Shown: piece after piece, positions 1 to 11,195 of the stretch
Layout: every line of letters starts with the position of its first letter
Numbering within the stretch: position 1 is the stretch's first letter
Source of the DNA: Omphalotus guepiniiformis
Lineage: Eukaryota > Basidiomycota > Agaricomycetes > Agaricales > Omphalotaceae
Direction of reading: 5' to 3'
NCBI GenBank assembly: GCA_028554645.1
Contig: JAQOOI010000058.1
Location: 434,001-498,000, forward strand
Length of the DNA: 64,000 nucleotides
The notes under the pieces: generated by a model
Database searches by the model: none
What the model saw: only the letters and a program-made list of their open reading frames with translations
What the model was told of the DNA's origin: nothing
Translations under genes and position numbers: made by a program

Positions 1-586
1 TACTCACGCGATTTCCATCCGAAAGGCTTCCGCCCGTCAAATCCATACATTTTCCATGGTTTGTCCAAGAAAGATGATAATCACCCTGTGACAAGTCAGC
101 TCACTTGGGCATGCAAGACAGAACGAAATGCAAAACTAACAGTATAGTAGAACTGCTGGTTCGCATCATTACTAGAGCAAGTCCAAATCTGCAGCTTGAC
201 ACCATCAGCGGTGCTACCATCCGTCACATCAAGACATTTGGTGTTGCCGAATATCTTGACGCTACCGCCGTCAAATGTCCACTTTTGAGCATCAGCTCCA
301 GTGCAAGACTGAATAGTCACGACGGCACCGTCGGTGTTTGAAGCAGCGGTTAGACATTTGCCTAAAGTTCAAACCCGGAATGAGCAAGAGCGGGTCATGG
401 TAGAGTTGGAAAAAATTTCACCGGAATTCAGACGTGGTTCAATTAACAGCGCGCCCTGGTAGCTATAAAAGGACGTATGAGTTCGACAGACGCGCACGTA
501 GACAATTCGGAATCTTAGGATGGTGTCTGGGCACTTGTGAGTGAAGCGAGAAGGACGGTGCCCAAGAGAGCTTGGAAGGAGAGCAT
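1..586 (-). CDS. Secreted ricin B-type (QxW) lectin, 3' part outside window
   Basis: The first ATG (586) opens a signal peptide ending in LTSAQ. The mature part shows beta-trefoil repeats: GKCLTAASNTDGAVV, then IQSC, DAQKWTF (the QxW motif), TKCLDVTDGS and LQIWTC. After an intron a further repeat reads HGKCMDLTGGSLSDG, and a donor (GTGAGTA) lies at the window edge, so the gene continues beyond position 1. The family binds galactose-type glycans and is often secreted by mushrooms, alone or fused to a hydrolase. Nothing here shows whether a catalytic domain follows. The join between the signal peptide and the first QxW repeat (about 355-545) is not resolved by eye. The start and family are well supported; the sugar specificity is unknown. 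Confidence 0.75.
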
Positions 587-1502
587 CTTCCTGTGGTTAG
601 TTGGTTAAGGAGCGTGTAATTTCTGAGAGACGTTAGAAGGTATATGAAGGCTTAAGAAGAAGGAGCAAAGCCAAATTGAAAGTGCGTTCATCTGGGTACG
701 CGTTTTGGGGGCACGTGGAACCTCGGGGGCTGATAATCTGTCAAAACAGGTTACATATGCGCCGCTTCCAAGCCGCTTTTACGAAAGTCATCAAATTCAC
801 ATTTCCTATGGCTGCAAGAACGAGCATTTCGTGTACTGCATGATGTCCTATTGCATACCTGAGAGATGAAAAGGTATTCAGCAAAGGCAAGACGACAAGA
901 TTCACTGAGAGCATTCACCACTCTGATAGACCATGCAGTGCGCCAAGAGAATCACAGCAGCCGCGAGCGAGAAGAATGATGTTCCGTCGGCGCTTACACC
1001 GCAAGTCAAGTCACCTGCGTCTGAAATCGACCTCGACAGCTTCTGGGCTTGTTTCAATGTTTGAGGATTTTGATACTCAGACACCCGACTAGCCATCGAC
1101 AACATACAACAGTTAGAATTCGCAAGGCCATCTTGACGGCTTTTAGAACAAACGGTACGTATTATAAGGAGGTCGAGAAACGGTCGAGAAACTGCAAAGC
1201 TGGGTCTATGAAACAGCGAGTATGAGTCGTGTATGTTATTTGGGCAAGGAATGGTACACATTAAACAGATTCTCTGTGAATTTAACCGTGCAGTCCATAG
1301 CAGACCTGCTTTTGTAGCCCATGTATCACGAGAAAGCGTATTCCGCTTTAAAGTCCCTCATGATGATAGTAAACCCTACAAAAAAAAACAACAAAGGAAA
1401 AGCAAAACGTTCGTCAGAATTGACATGGCGTGGCACCAAAAAACACTTGCACGACATACCCGCACGTCAGCGTCCAACGTCCAACGCCTGACCCAATCCA
1501 TT
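587..1502. other. Gap without a recognised gene
   Basis: No family is recognisable. A minus-strand open frame at 902-1261 ends in a hydrophobic stretch (SFFSLAAAVILLAH) that could be a membrane or GPI-anchor tail, but no convincing upstream exon or homology supports it. Confidence 0.4.
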
Positions 1503-1736
1503 CTAAGCAGGAATCATCATGTCCCCCCACGCCCTCACAGCAAGAATACCAGCAGCAAAAAGCCCTACACCCGTTACAAGGCTGATATTCCCTGGTAGTT
1601 TCTCTGGTGCAAAAATTTCTTCGCGGATGAACCGCGAGAACGCAGACTCGTCCGGGTCGCCTAGCCTTCGAGGCGCTTGGGACACTTTGGGGATGTAGGC
1701 TGGGCCTGCGCCTGGGGGTGCTGATCGTCGAGCCAT
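1503..1736 (-). CDS. Small tail-anchored mitochondrial protein, Tom6-like
   Basis: An intronless 77-residue protein. The N-terminal half is polar and basic with Ala/Pro (MARRSAPPGAGPAY). It is followed by FSRFIREEIFAPEKLPGNIS and a single C-terminal membrane helix (VTGVGLFAAGILAVRAW) ending in GDMMIPA. This layout matches Tom6, a small subunit of the mitochondrial outer-membrane import pore that stabilises the Tom40 complex: polar cytosolic arm, a 'PEN/GN-S-V' lead-in, one helix and a short 'LLPA'-type tail. The start is the only ATG that gives the whole frame. Other small TOM subunits or an unrelated tail-anchored protein remain possible, because such short sequences carry little signal. Confidence 0.55.
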   Translation of the reverse strand: MARRSAPPGAGPAYIPKVSQAPRRLGDPDESAFSRFIREEIFAPEKLPGNISLVTGVGLFAAGILAVRAWGDMMIPA

Positions 1737-3096
1737 TGAAAAATGTGTGAGTGGCTTTGGTATGGAACCTTGACGCGTTTTTGCGCCGCTTTGGTTGGTG
1801 CATTGGCTTTGTCATGATCATGTAATCATGAAGGGGCGTCTACTAGGCGCGCGCTTAATGTATGACTTCTCTCTTCTCTTCGCGACCGTTTCTTCACTTG
1901 AACCTGGGCTGCTACGAAAGATGGTCCATACTCTCTGTTTGAATGGCTTCTCGATTCCCCAAGCTCAATACATCACGATATCTATACTCACATTCAAATT
2001 CAGGGCCAAACCAAAACCTCAAAAGAATAGATGCTGTTCATATGTAGTACCCTTGCCGCATCCGACTGTGATTCCCTAAAACTGCGCTCGACCCTATGTT
2101 GTAATGGAACATCATGGTCAAGTTGAATAGCCAAATTGGAGGAGCAGATGCAATGACGAGATCGAGATATGCCCTCCAATAAGACAAACTTAAAGGCGAA
2201 CAGCGAAGAAGATATCGGTTGCAAACGCCTTGCCCTGCCGTCCGAGGCACGCCAGTACCGTCACCATCGACCTGTTCTCTCGCTCCTATCATTGACCGCT
2301 TTGTATCAGTAATGATGGGTGGAGGGCTTTCTCCTGGTTCCGAGTCTCGAGAAGCTATACACGTCTGTGCTTCAATATTCAGCATTCGCGTCTCTTATCT
2401 GGTCAACTCGCCTTTTTAGACTGGACGCTACGCCACCGGGTGGAGGCACATTTCAATCCTGCTATTTCAATCCTGCTATGGAACCCGTCGGTGCGTCTCA
2501 AATGCGGATCAGTCTTGGTGACCTAACGATACTAACATCAGATTTCACCAGAGTACTGCAAATTCATCTAAGTACGATTAGCGCAGCCATGCTTGGCCTA
2601 ACACCTCCTAAAACAACGCATATTCCAGACCATGCACTATACGTGACTCCACGCGTCTCCTGGGTTCGACTGATCGATCCGCGGGGAACGCTAGCCTGCG
2701 GTTGCCAGCAGATCTGTACGACAGAGGATTGCGCAATGAATATCATGATGTTGATGTTGATGCTGAATGATATCTTGGGGACAGTGAGCATAGAGAAAGT
2801 GAGGTAAAGACGCCGCCCAACAGTTTCGCCTCGGTTTCGGGTCAAGGTGGATTGACATATTTGTACGCGTCTAATTTAACTCCGCGGCGAGTTGCCTGAG
2901 GCTTCGACTGCTTCGCCTGCTGGGGAAAAGTGTATCGCGGACAAAGATACGGTAAAGAAATTTCATCGTCATTTTTTACAGACCAGTATATATATCGTAG
3001 CTTCTTGGTACCAAAGGAGATGGGAGTTAAACTAGGGAAGATATGAGTAGAAAAGCAAGAATCAAAGTACAATTAACGAAAGCAGAGTGTCTTCTT
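1737..3096. other. Gap without a recognised gene
   Basis: Open frames on both strands (for example 2038-2385 minus, 2319-2807 plus) have no recognisable motif, no consistent splice pattern and no low-complexity structure. I see nothing that can be supported here. Confidence 0.4.
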
Positions 3097-3885
3097 CTAC
3101 GGAATAATATGCTCCAGCTCTCCTTCTTGAACCCTAATCTCGACGACTTCGACCTCGTAATCGTTCAAAGCAGAGTTCGTAGAGGAAACGGAGGTGGACA
3201 TATAGCCAGTAGAGTTCGGTGGCGAGGTCGAGGCTACGTCTAAAGATTGAGGTTCGAAAGAAGGGCATCGTGTTATGAACAACACGTTATCAGTTTAATC
3301 GTTGTCAGATCGAGATGAAAGAAAGGTAAATGGGACGAACATCTATCTTTAATGTATGGAGGGATGAAGAGGTCCTACACGACAATCGGCAATCAGGAAC
3401 ACGTTCAGAAAGCATGAAAGATAGATCCTCACTTGATTCCATACGAATCCTTGGCTTCGCTGAATAGTCAAAATAGGCCGGAGCGTGTACGCGCTGCGAC
3501 GTTGTCTCCTTCGGTGTCGTCTCTTTGGAGGCTCCGACTCCGGCTCGGGTTCAATAGCTTTCTGTTTCCCTTTGACATCCTTCTGCGTTTCCATGATCTT
3601 CTTTTCAGCAACTTCGTCGGCAGGTTCTTCGTCGATATCCATGTCGAGGTCATTCGAGTCATCCGCGGGTCTGGGAGGATGTTCATCCTCCGAGTCACTC
3701 ATAGGCTCACGACCAGTGGCGGCCTGCGAGTAATCCTCATCATCCTCAGAACAGGATTCGGACCCGCTGTCACTGTAATCGTCGTCATAAGGAATCTGTT
3801 CATAGCATGCCCATGTCGGAGGGGAGGCAGCTCGACCGATGGTGCGACAACGGAAGTAGTCTCTGTAAGGCGGCGGGGCACTCAT
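3097..3885 (-). CDS. Acidic, intrinsically disordered protein of unknown function
   Basis: Not recognised. The frame starts at 3885 with MSAPPPYRDYFRCRTIGRAA. It then runs through a Ser/Asp/Glu-rich segment (SDSGSESCSEDDEDYSQ), a second acidic segment (DLDMDIDEEPADEVAEKK), a Lys/Glu stretch and a basic cluster (KRRHRRRQRR) that could be a nuclear localisation signal. Exon 1 ends at VWNQ before GTGAGG. A plausible second exon begins DLFIPPYIKD, and a third ends in VEIRVQEGELEHIIP at 3097. The third-exon join (intron about 3240-3341) is my inference. Acidic patches plus a basic NLS-like run suggest a nuclear or chromatin-associated protein, but that is only inference. It is divergent from THG1 across about 285 bp. 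Confidence 0.5.
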
Positions 3886-4170
3886 TGTAAGCTAAAGCAA
3901 GCGCCCTAGTTGTGAATAAAGAAGATGGTGGTCGTGTGTTAAGCACTGAAGTGTGGACACCTCGTGGATCAAGTGCAAAGTGAAATCGTGAAAGGGCTTG
4001 AAAGGTGCGTCCGCTTACATCCGAAATGGTTATGTAATCTAGTCCCAAGGTCCATAGACCATAGTTGACTGCCGAATAAAGCCGAAATGCTGTAGGCCGA
4101 AGGATGCCCGGACCGCAATCTTGATTTCTGTCTTCACTGGCGCCATCTACGACTAAACCAAAGCTATACC
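3886..4170. promoter_or_regulatory. Shared upstream region of the acidic protein gene and THG1
   Basis: This 285-bp gap separates the divergent starts at 3885 (-) and 4171 (+). Both genes must be controlled from here unless their 5' UTRs overlap. No clear TATA box is visible. Confidence 0.5.
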
Positions 4171-5346
4171 ATGGCAGGATCGAAATATGCGTATGTCAAG
4201 AAATTTGAACTTCTAGATGAATTACTGCCAGGTACATTCATGGTCTTTCGTCTCGATGGCCACTCTTTTCATCGGTACGTACCAGTAGCATCTATCGTTT
4301 TTACATCTCCCATGATGAAACTCAGGCCTATACCTCAGATTTTCTGACGAACACAACTTCAGCAAACCCAATGATATACGTGCCCTTCAACTAATGGACC
4401 ATGCCGCAAAATCTCTAATGATGGAATACTCCGATATTGTGCTTGCATTTGGAGAATCAGATGAATATAGGTGTGCAAGCTATGCGTTAATAGTACAGTG
4501 CTCCACTGACATATGATCCAACAGGTCTTGAATTTACGATTGTCCGTGCAACTTCTCCTGATCCTTCCCGGAACAGCTTTTTGCTCCGAAAATCTACGTC
4601 CTTGTACAATCGGCGACAGTCGAAGATAGTATCGACTTTGACCTCCCTCTTTACCTCGTGCTACGTCTTCCATTGGTCTACATACTTCCCCGATGTTTCT
4701 CTTCGATATCCACCCTCTTTTGACGGCAGAATCGTCCTATATCCAACGACACAAGAGGTTCGGGATTACTTCGCTTGGAGGCAGACAGACAGTTTGTGGA
4801 TCAATGATAGTCCTTGATTTTCCCTGACTGATACGAATGATAGCCCACATAAACAACCTCTACAATACGGTATTTTGGGCTCTTGTACAACAAGGAGGTC
4901 AGACGACCAAGGAAGCGCATGCTACTCTCAGAGTTTGTTTTTGTTCCTGTCCGTGTTGAATGTTCCTGCGCTCATTTTTTATGTCTTTTTCGCAGGGAAC
5001 GGTGTCGAAAGATAAGAATGAGATGCTCTTTTCCCGGTTCAATATCAATTACAATGAACTCGATCCACGATATCGGAAAGGAAGCGTTATAGTTCGAACT
5101 GAGGTACGAACTGAGCTCTTCTACGTGGCCATTTGCAATTGATGTTGCTTCTAGATGCAAGAGGAGCTTAACCCCGAACCTGAAGGCGACGGTTCAACAA
5201 CTCGTGCTTCTACAATTGCCGGCGCAGTGGTAAAAACGAAAACGATCAAAGGCAAGCGTGCACTCAGGACCAAGTTAGAAGTTCTTCACTGCGATATAAT
5301 TAGGGAGATATTCTGGACCGAGCACTCACACGTCCTGTCAGACTAG
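4171..5346 (+). CDS. THG1: tRNA-His guanylyltransferase
   Basis: Adds the essential extra 5' guanosine (G-1) to tRNA-His by reverse (3'-5') polymerisation. Exon 1 reads [13 protein letters not shown] then [16 protein letters not shown], carrying the first catalytic Asp. Later exons give [12 protein letters not shown] and [11 protein letters not shown] (the metal-binding Asp-Glu pair, completed across an intron), then [39 protein letters not shown], a [14 protein letters not shown] block and [18 protein letters not shown]. These match the eukaryotic THG1 core in order and spacing. The last exon is a lysine-rich tail ending [13 protein letters not shown] read six exons with introns of about 45-100 nt and no disruption. 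The start at 4171 gives the family's usual N-terminus. Confidence 0.95.
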
Positions 5347-6219
5347 TTCTCGCGATTCTTATGCGAAGTGACCTAATTCCTGCATGCGTTAGTCGGACGT
5401 GACCCCCCGGGCCTTGCAAATAGGATCTCAAAAGCCCGTCGGTTCTCGTTACGCAGAACTGTGCGCCCATATAAAGTTCTTTCAGGAACTCGCAGTGTGA
5501 AGCCGCTAATTCAAAGTCACTTCAAAATTGCGATAGTTCGCATGAGATCTCCCGGCCAGTTGGTCTAGTACTTAACAGGTATCAGAACAATTGGCGAGGG
5601 AACGGGCCATTGCTGACGTTGTCTTCCTGGAAGATGATGAACAGCAGGGTATGAACTTACCGAATGTGGTGCTCTCAGGCTCTGCTACATAGGTGATGGT
5701 GATGTGGCGTCCCGGTTTTTCCAAAACACCCCACGTCAGTTAGCATTACTGGACTCGCGATTTCACCCGCGCTGGAACTGCTGATATTCATATGGTTGTA
5801 GGGTTGTAGAGAACCATGTTATGAGCGCTATTTCCATCTTTTTTAATGAACTCTTTCTATTCAATATCATTTACCAATCTTGGGCACAAGTATTCAAGCG
5901 TCAAGCTTCAAGCCGTTGTCGTGAGCCGCGTCGTCGACGATGGCAAATGAACCGCACTCTTTGCTCCCGAAAGATTCAAATACTATGGCGCAATTGCCCA
6001 GACGACTTGTACGCCGAGCCCTACAGCTATTGGCTCTGAAATGCTTCGTCGACGACATGCGACAGATGTAGTGCCTGATTCCTTCTAAAACTAAACTGCT
6101 ACCGGTTGAGTCCGTAGACAGAATGAGGATAGCAGAGCCTCATTGGATTGATGTACATAACTTACAACACTCTACCCTTGGTCAGAGCTCAAAACTTTAA
6201 ACCTATCTATCTATCTACT
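5347..6219. other. Convergent gap between THG1 and the deubiquitinase gene
   Basis: Contains the 3' ends of both genes. A short CTAT microsatellite lies at about 6203-6217. The open frame at 5821-6039 (+) has no recognisable features. Nothing else is supported. Confidence 0.5.
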
Positions 6220-8452
6220 TCAAACCATAGCCAATAGTGCATCTTCGACCTCCTTATTATGAGCTGCCTGAGCTGCCTCCTTCTCCCGTTCCATCTCCTT
6301 CTCGCGTACTGCCTCTGTTTCCCTCGTGCGAACGTAGGTTGGGACGACATGAGGTTTATATTCAAGGTGCTTCTTAACGTAGAAGCACATGTATGCCGGG
6401 GAGCTCAAGCAGGCCCCCAGAGTTGAGTGCGTCACCCTGGTATTCAAGGAAACGTTAGCATATCAAAAAGATGTTTATTTGAAAACCTTACTTTTCATCG
6501 TCGAAACGATACCACTGGATTCAGCACAATATTCAGCATTAATGAGTATGGATTCAAAAGTAAAACTTACTTCGTCGTTGAATCGAGCAAAGTTGGTGTA
6601 GTGCCCGTTGTTCATCTGACCTTCATGATTGATGACAGCGAAAAGATCATACTCGTACATCACATCAAGACCGAGGAATCTACGAATATATCGGAATCGG
6701 AGGACGAAGCATGGGAAAACGGGTCAACTCACGTTTGAGTATGGTTTTCCTTCTCATTGTCTTTCATAGCGAGAGTCGTATATGACAGCATGTTTAACGA
6801 GGATGGAAATCGGATCAAAGAATCCAATTTGCGTGCCGATGAAGCCGACGAAGACTTTTCGGAGGTCTTGTGTTCGAATCTCTGTAAATATGAAGGAAGC
6901 AAGGTCAAGTGAGCTTGGTTCGATTATGAGCAGGGAAAAACCGGATCCATACTTTGAACTGGAAACACAACACCGGGGGTAGTTTGCGGAAACTGAGTCT
7001 TTTGCTTGCTTCCTAGGATGATCAACAGTCGTTGAGTAGGTGCAAAGAAGCCAAAAAAAGTTGTTGTTACATGGGACGCTTTCCCGCATTTACCACAACT
7101 ATACTCCTTGGCTCCAAGCCTTTCTGGCTGAGTGTATCTGAACGCGAGCATACAGTCATATCCTGCATGATACCAACATTGCACGTACCTTCGTAAACAT
7201 GCTCCCAGTGTTATGTCCTCCCCGCCTTTCTCTTTTAACTCTAAACTTATATCAAGCATCGGATCGATAGTGCTAGTAACATTACCGCATCTCTCACATT
7301 TCACGTCACTTTGTAGCTGCCCAGCGAACGTTGTGTGGATGATGCAGTTACATGAGATATTGGTGTGGCCTTTGCAATTGCTATGAATGTGATTCAGCAG
7401 AGATATAAAGAACTCATGTGCGTCCTGTTGGGCATATCCTGCCATTTCTGATGATTTGCGCCAAGTAGTCGCCAAGAAATTGATAGGCCCGAAGGGACTC
7501 GAATCCTCGGAATAGATCTACCAAATCGAATGGAGACGTTGGACGCCAAGAGCAAGACCAGATGACCGGCTCACCTCAGTGAACAGCTTGTCCATTTCGC
7601 AGCAGGTGCAATCTTCAATCTTACACAGCTTGTGATTATGCTTGTCACCCAGGAAATAGTTTCGAAGGAGAGGGTTGTGAATGAAGCATTGCAGAACGAC
7701 GTTCAGAAAGCAGGTTTGTCCCAAATTTACCAGCCCTCGGCGACCTACACGCAGGCTTAGCGAAGCCCTACTGGCGGCGATCAAACAAGACTGACCTTGA
7801 CAAGAGATCGTAACTGCTCCTTCGAGTAAAGACTTCTCGTCCTCAGAAGGTTCCCATTGCTTAAAGGCCTCTCTTGGCAGTTTCGAGACTAAAACCAAAA
7901 ACTCAATATCAGCTCATCCATAGTGTCGGTGATTATTGCTACCTTGGAACCGAGTGTGCTTCTCCTCAGCCCTTATGACCGATGCCAAGCGAATTCTATC
8001 AATGGCAGTCTTGTGAATCATATCGTCGCAGGACGAGCAGAAGATTGCCCCCGTCTTGACATCTGCACCTATGGGATGGCTATCAGCATACTGCCTGGAT
8101 AACGCCTACGTCAATCAACCGTACAGAACAAGTGCTCTTCGTGCTTGAGGTGCTCAATCACGTGACCACCGTTCCAGCAACCAGAAAATGAGCAATGGAG
8201 GCATACGAACGGCCGGGCTAGTGAGAGCTGGCATGAACCACAAGTAGGTGCTGCAATCTTAGGTCAACTGAGCAGGCTGTGTATGAAAGTTCTTAGTAAA
8301 GAAGGTACTTTTCTTCGCTTAGCAGAGGGTTTTCCGTTCTGGTAGCGAGAAATTCCCCAGGATAAAACGGTCTTGTACTTGGTGAGGATTGAGCTTTCCG
8401 CGGCTGCTATATGAGAGCACTGCTCGGTTTCTTCGGAGTCATAAGTTGACAT
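6220..8452 (-). CDS. UBP8: Ubiquitin-specific protease, Ubp8/USP22 type (SAGA deubiquitinase)
   Basis: A cysteine protease of the USP family. The N-terminal part carries a ZnF-UBP finger: PTCGSCQLSLARPFVCLHC, GCWNGGHVIEHL and a C/H-rich DVKTGAIFCSSCDDMI segment. This is the layout of Ubp8/USP22, the subunit that removes ubiquitin from histone H2B in the SAGA coactivator. The Cys box reads GLVNLGQTCFLNVVLQC. A QQDAHEFFISLLNHIHSNC block follows, then two CxxC pairs of the fingers (VKCERCGNV and YSCGKCGK). The His box is INHEGQMNNGHYTNFARF. The C-terminus (YMCFYVKKHLEYKP) ends in a Lys/Glu-rich helix. All catalytic residues I can place are present. Several introns of about 50-60 nt were read through. 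The start at 8452 is the first ATG before the zinc finger. Confidence 0.88.
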
Positions 8453-9498
8453 CGATTGGATATCTTGGCAGAGACAGTAGACAGAGAAAGACGAGTAAAG
8501 ACTTTTGAACTAGATATCGAGGAGATAATACTAGCTAGTCTGATATGAAAGTGGCTTCGAGTTCGAAGTAGATGAACGCGCTTAGTGACGACCCACAAGT
8601 AACTTTAAGTTAGCGCTGTAGGCCTGCTCTTTGTTTGTAGGGGAATTCATAGCCAAATACACGTCACGTTACTTCACTCTTCCTTCGACAGCAACAGCGA
8701 CTCCAACTGTATTGTCACTGTATACTAATAGTCCTCCAACTGACACAAAAAAGTTATAAGCTGGAACGGGTCTAATCGGTACGCTCTAAACTCTCCTGGA
8801 ACTGAGCATGCATATTCGTCACTTCGAACAAGACCTCAAAACAACTCGGAGATACCCCGGCGCCACCCATCGCGATACAATATTTTTCTTAGGGCTCGTT
8901 CAGAGAACATCTCTACTGTTAGTATTTCAGGGTAGCCGTTTCTCTCCGAGCAGCTTTGTGCTATTCAGCCGCATTCCGATTTTCTACGTTGTTCTTCTCC
9001 GAGTCCGTACTCGGACTCGACAACTGAGCCAGGTTATCATGATTTCAATTGGCAGGCACATCGAAATTAAGGGATACCAACTTTATCGGAGAAGAATACA
9101 GCATGTGCTCATTGAATTCTATGAGCTCGTTGCGTCCATGAGCGTCCATGATGTGGAGTAAATCTTTTATGACCCCATTGTAATAGGATGGGGATACATA
9201 TCCTTTTGATATCCCTTATTGAGGAAGGTAATCGAAAGATCAACAGGAAATGTGTTGAATTATTGTCTGTTCTTTTGCTTCCGACAATCCCAAGAGAGAT
9301 AGTAGCATACCTTTAAGTTCACAGCGATGGATGGTACAGTACTGGAAAATGCTAAAGAATTTTGGTCTATATTTCCCACGCATCTCCTCAACATTTGACG
9401 TGTCGCTGCTAACGAATGCTTGGACTCGGAGCTACCATCTCGGGGTTGCTCTGCACTAAACTATCCTCAATATCTGATGGCGATGTTGTCAACTCGGC
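8453..9498. other. Gap without a recognised gene
   Basis: A plus-strand frame at 8808-9161 is open for 117 codons but shows no domain or clear composition. No other signal is supported. Confidence 0.35.
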
Positions 9499-10950
9499 CT
9501 ACGGTGATAAGCTTCTGGGTTCCTGCACTTTCTGCAATGTTTCGACAGCAAATGGGTTCAATATCATCTGGGAGGCATGTGTATCATTAATTTGGTCGTA
9601 TCTAGTCTCATCTTTGTTCTCCATATCCAGAATGATGATTTCATAGCCTTCCGTGACCGGAAGCCTGCATGTATGCACCATATTCAGCTTATACCTAAAC
9701 GACACATCCGTAGGTGTTTCAGGTGTACCGTTTTCTACACTTACGGAAATATGTTCAGGTAGCGTCAGAGAGCTGCAGAAATCTGATGTAGAACTTGGTA
9801 CGTTCTCACTGTTTGCTATTGCTCAAATCTTCAAACTGCTGAATACCCTTTTACAGTTAAGTCGATGTCTATCATAGGTCACCAGATTCTGGATGAGCTT
9901 GCGATTAGCTCCGAGTCAAATATGCGCAAGTGCGTGCGATATTCTGCGAGATTGATCTTATGCATTCAAACTGAATAGTAATACTCCCTTCAGAATGGGG
10001 TTTCATATACCACCTTTCAATTCCATAAATCATCTGCATCTACATGTGCAAGGTTTACCGTACAGGTCGTTCGCTTTCAAGGCTAAATATCCGGTTGCTC
10101 AGGGTCATGGAGTCTACCAAAAAGGGTTCAGCTGGTTTGTCGAGGTTGAACAAGCTGTTTCGATCTTGGAACGAGGTGGCCACATTGGTGTACTTTCCTG
10201 TTAAATCTGTCGGAGGAGTTTTTCCTCCATCGCGACGGACAAATTCCGACATAAGTGGAATACAAGTGGAATATCACTGGAATGGTCGCCGTCGTTATAC
10301 GTATCGGCATGCCACGACATCTCTATAAATTTGGAACACACCTTCTCTCATCCGGTCCCATGGCACTGTATTCTTCTTGCGGCGCTGCCGAAACCTTGGA
10401 TTCACAGGTCTGCAGGCAATAGATAGCAAATATACAATCTCGGTGTTCGTCCCTCCTACAGCCGACAAATTGACGCACACTGATTGGTACCCGTGCCCAT
10501 TAACTTCCTGAACTGTTTGAGTCCCCACGCAAGTGACGAAGCTCTTGCTTTTGTCACGCTGTCTCTGAAGACAAAACCACCCAGCCGCCGCCGGGCCCCT
10601 CAAAAAGGTGAAAGGAACTTGGGTGTGGGTTGTTGAGCCGTGTGTTGCCGGAGTGCCACCAGTCCGCGGCAGCACCAACGACTTCATGATCAAACTCCTT
10701 CTTCGGCTTGTCTCAACAACTACCGGCCTCCTTTCCGCGGTCCCTTTCTGGCTAGAATTTTTTTTCGGGGTAAGTTGACCTGATGAATTTGGTGATGATT
10801 CTTTCTCATAAACTTCTGACTTCGAATCCAGGGTCTTCGAGAGCCAAAAATAGAGCAACTTGAGCGGCGAACGATGAACTCACCCTGCTCATTCGGACTT
10901 CTTGTCACGATACCTTGGGTCGAATCTGAAGATTCCTTACGAACGATCAT
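9499..10950 (-). CDS. Possible multi-exon gene, product not recognised
   Basis: Three stretches on this strand look coding but I do not recognise them. The first, about 10300-10950, holds MIVRKESSDSTQGIVTRSPN and PVNPRFRQRRKKNTVPWDRM. The second, 10055-10252, holds SEFVRRDGGKTPPTDLTGKY. The third, 9499-9800, holds EHISVSVENGTPETPTDVSF and TEGYEIIILDMENKDE, ending at a stop at 9499. They share strand and order and are separated by gaps the size of introns, so one gene is plausible. I could not verify the splice joins, and the frame breaks between pieces also allow a decayed gene. The start at 10950 is the first in-frame ATG in the upstream piece. Confidence 0.3.
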
Positions 10951-11114
10951 CCGGACTAGGTGTGGGGTAATGCACGTATCTTCCGAGCTTTTCCTTCCTT
11001 CAAGTTCAAGTTGCAACGTACGTGGAACTGAACCGTGCAGAACGATGTACCGCGAACCAGTGCGCCCTGTCTCATCTTTCTAAAAAATTGTTCGTCATTG
11101 CACTTTTAGTGGCG

Positions 11115-11122
11115 TATAAATA
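11115..11122 (+). promoter_or_regulatory. TATA box of the oxalate decarboxylase gene
   Basis: TATAAATA lies 74 bp upstream of the start codon at 11196. This is a normal distance for a strongly inducible fungal gene with a short leader. Confidence 0.6.
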
Positions 11123-11195
11123 CCTGAGCGTCTCCTCGTATGCTTTCAGGTTGTGGTCCAGTCTCATTCAGAGTCCTCGCTATTCAGCCCCAGTC

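Noticed and set aside
3433..3909. 158-codon plus-strand frame opposite the acidic protein
   Set aside because: It is the antisense shadow of the Ser/Asp/Glu-rich exon; the minus-strand frame has sensible composition and a splice donor.
6860..6885. TTCGAATC as a tRNA B box
   Set aside because: It lies inside the deubiquitinase gene and lacks an A box and stems.
8808..9161. 117-codon plus-strand frame
   Set aside because: No domain, no compositional support and no splice context; it could be chance.
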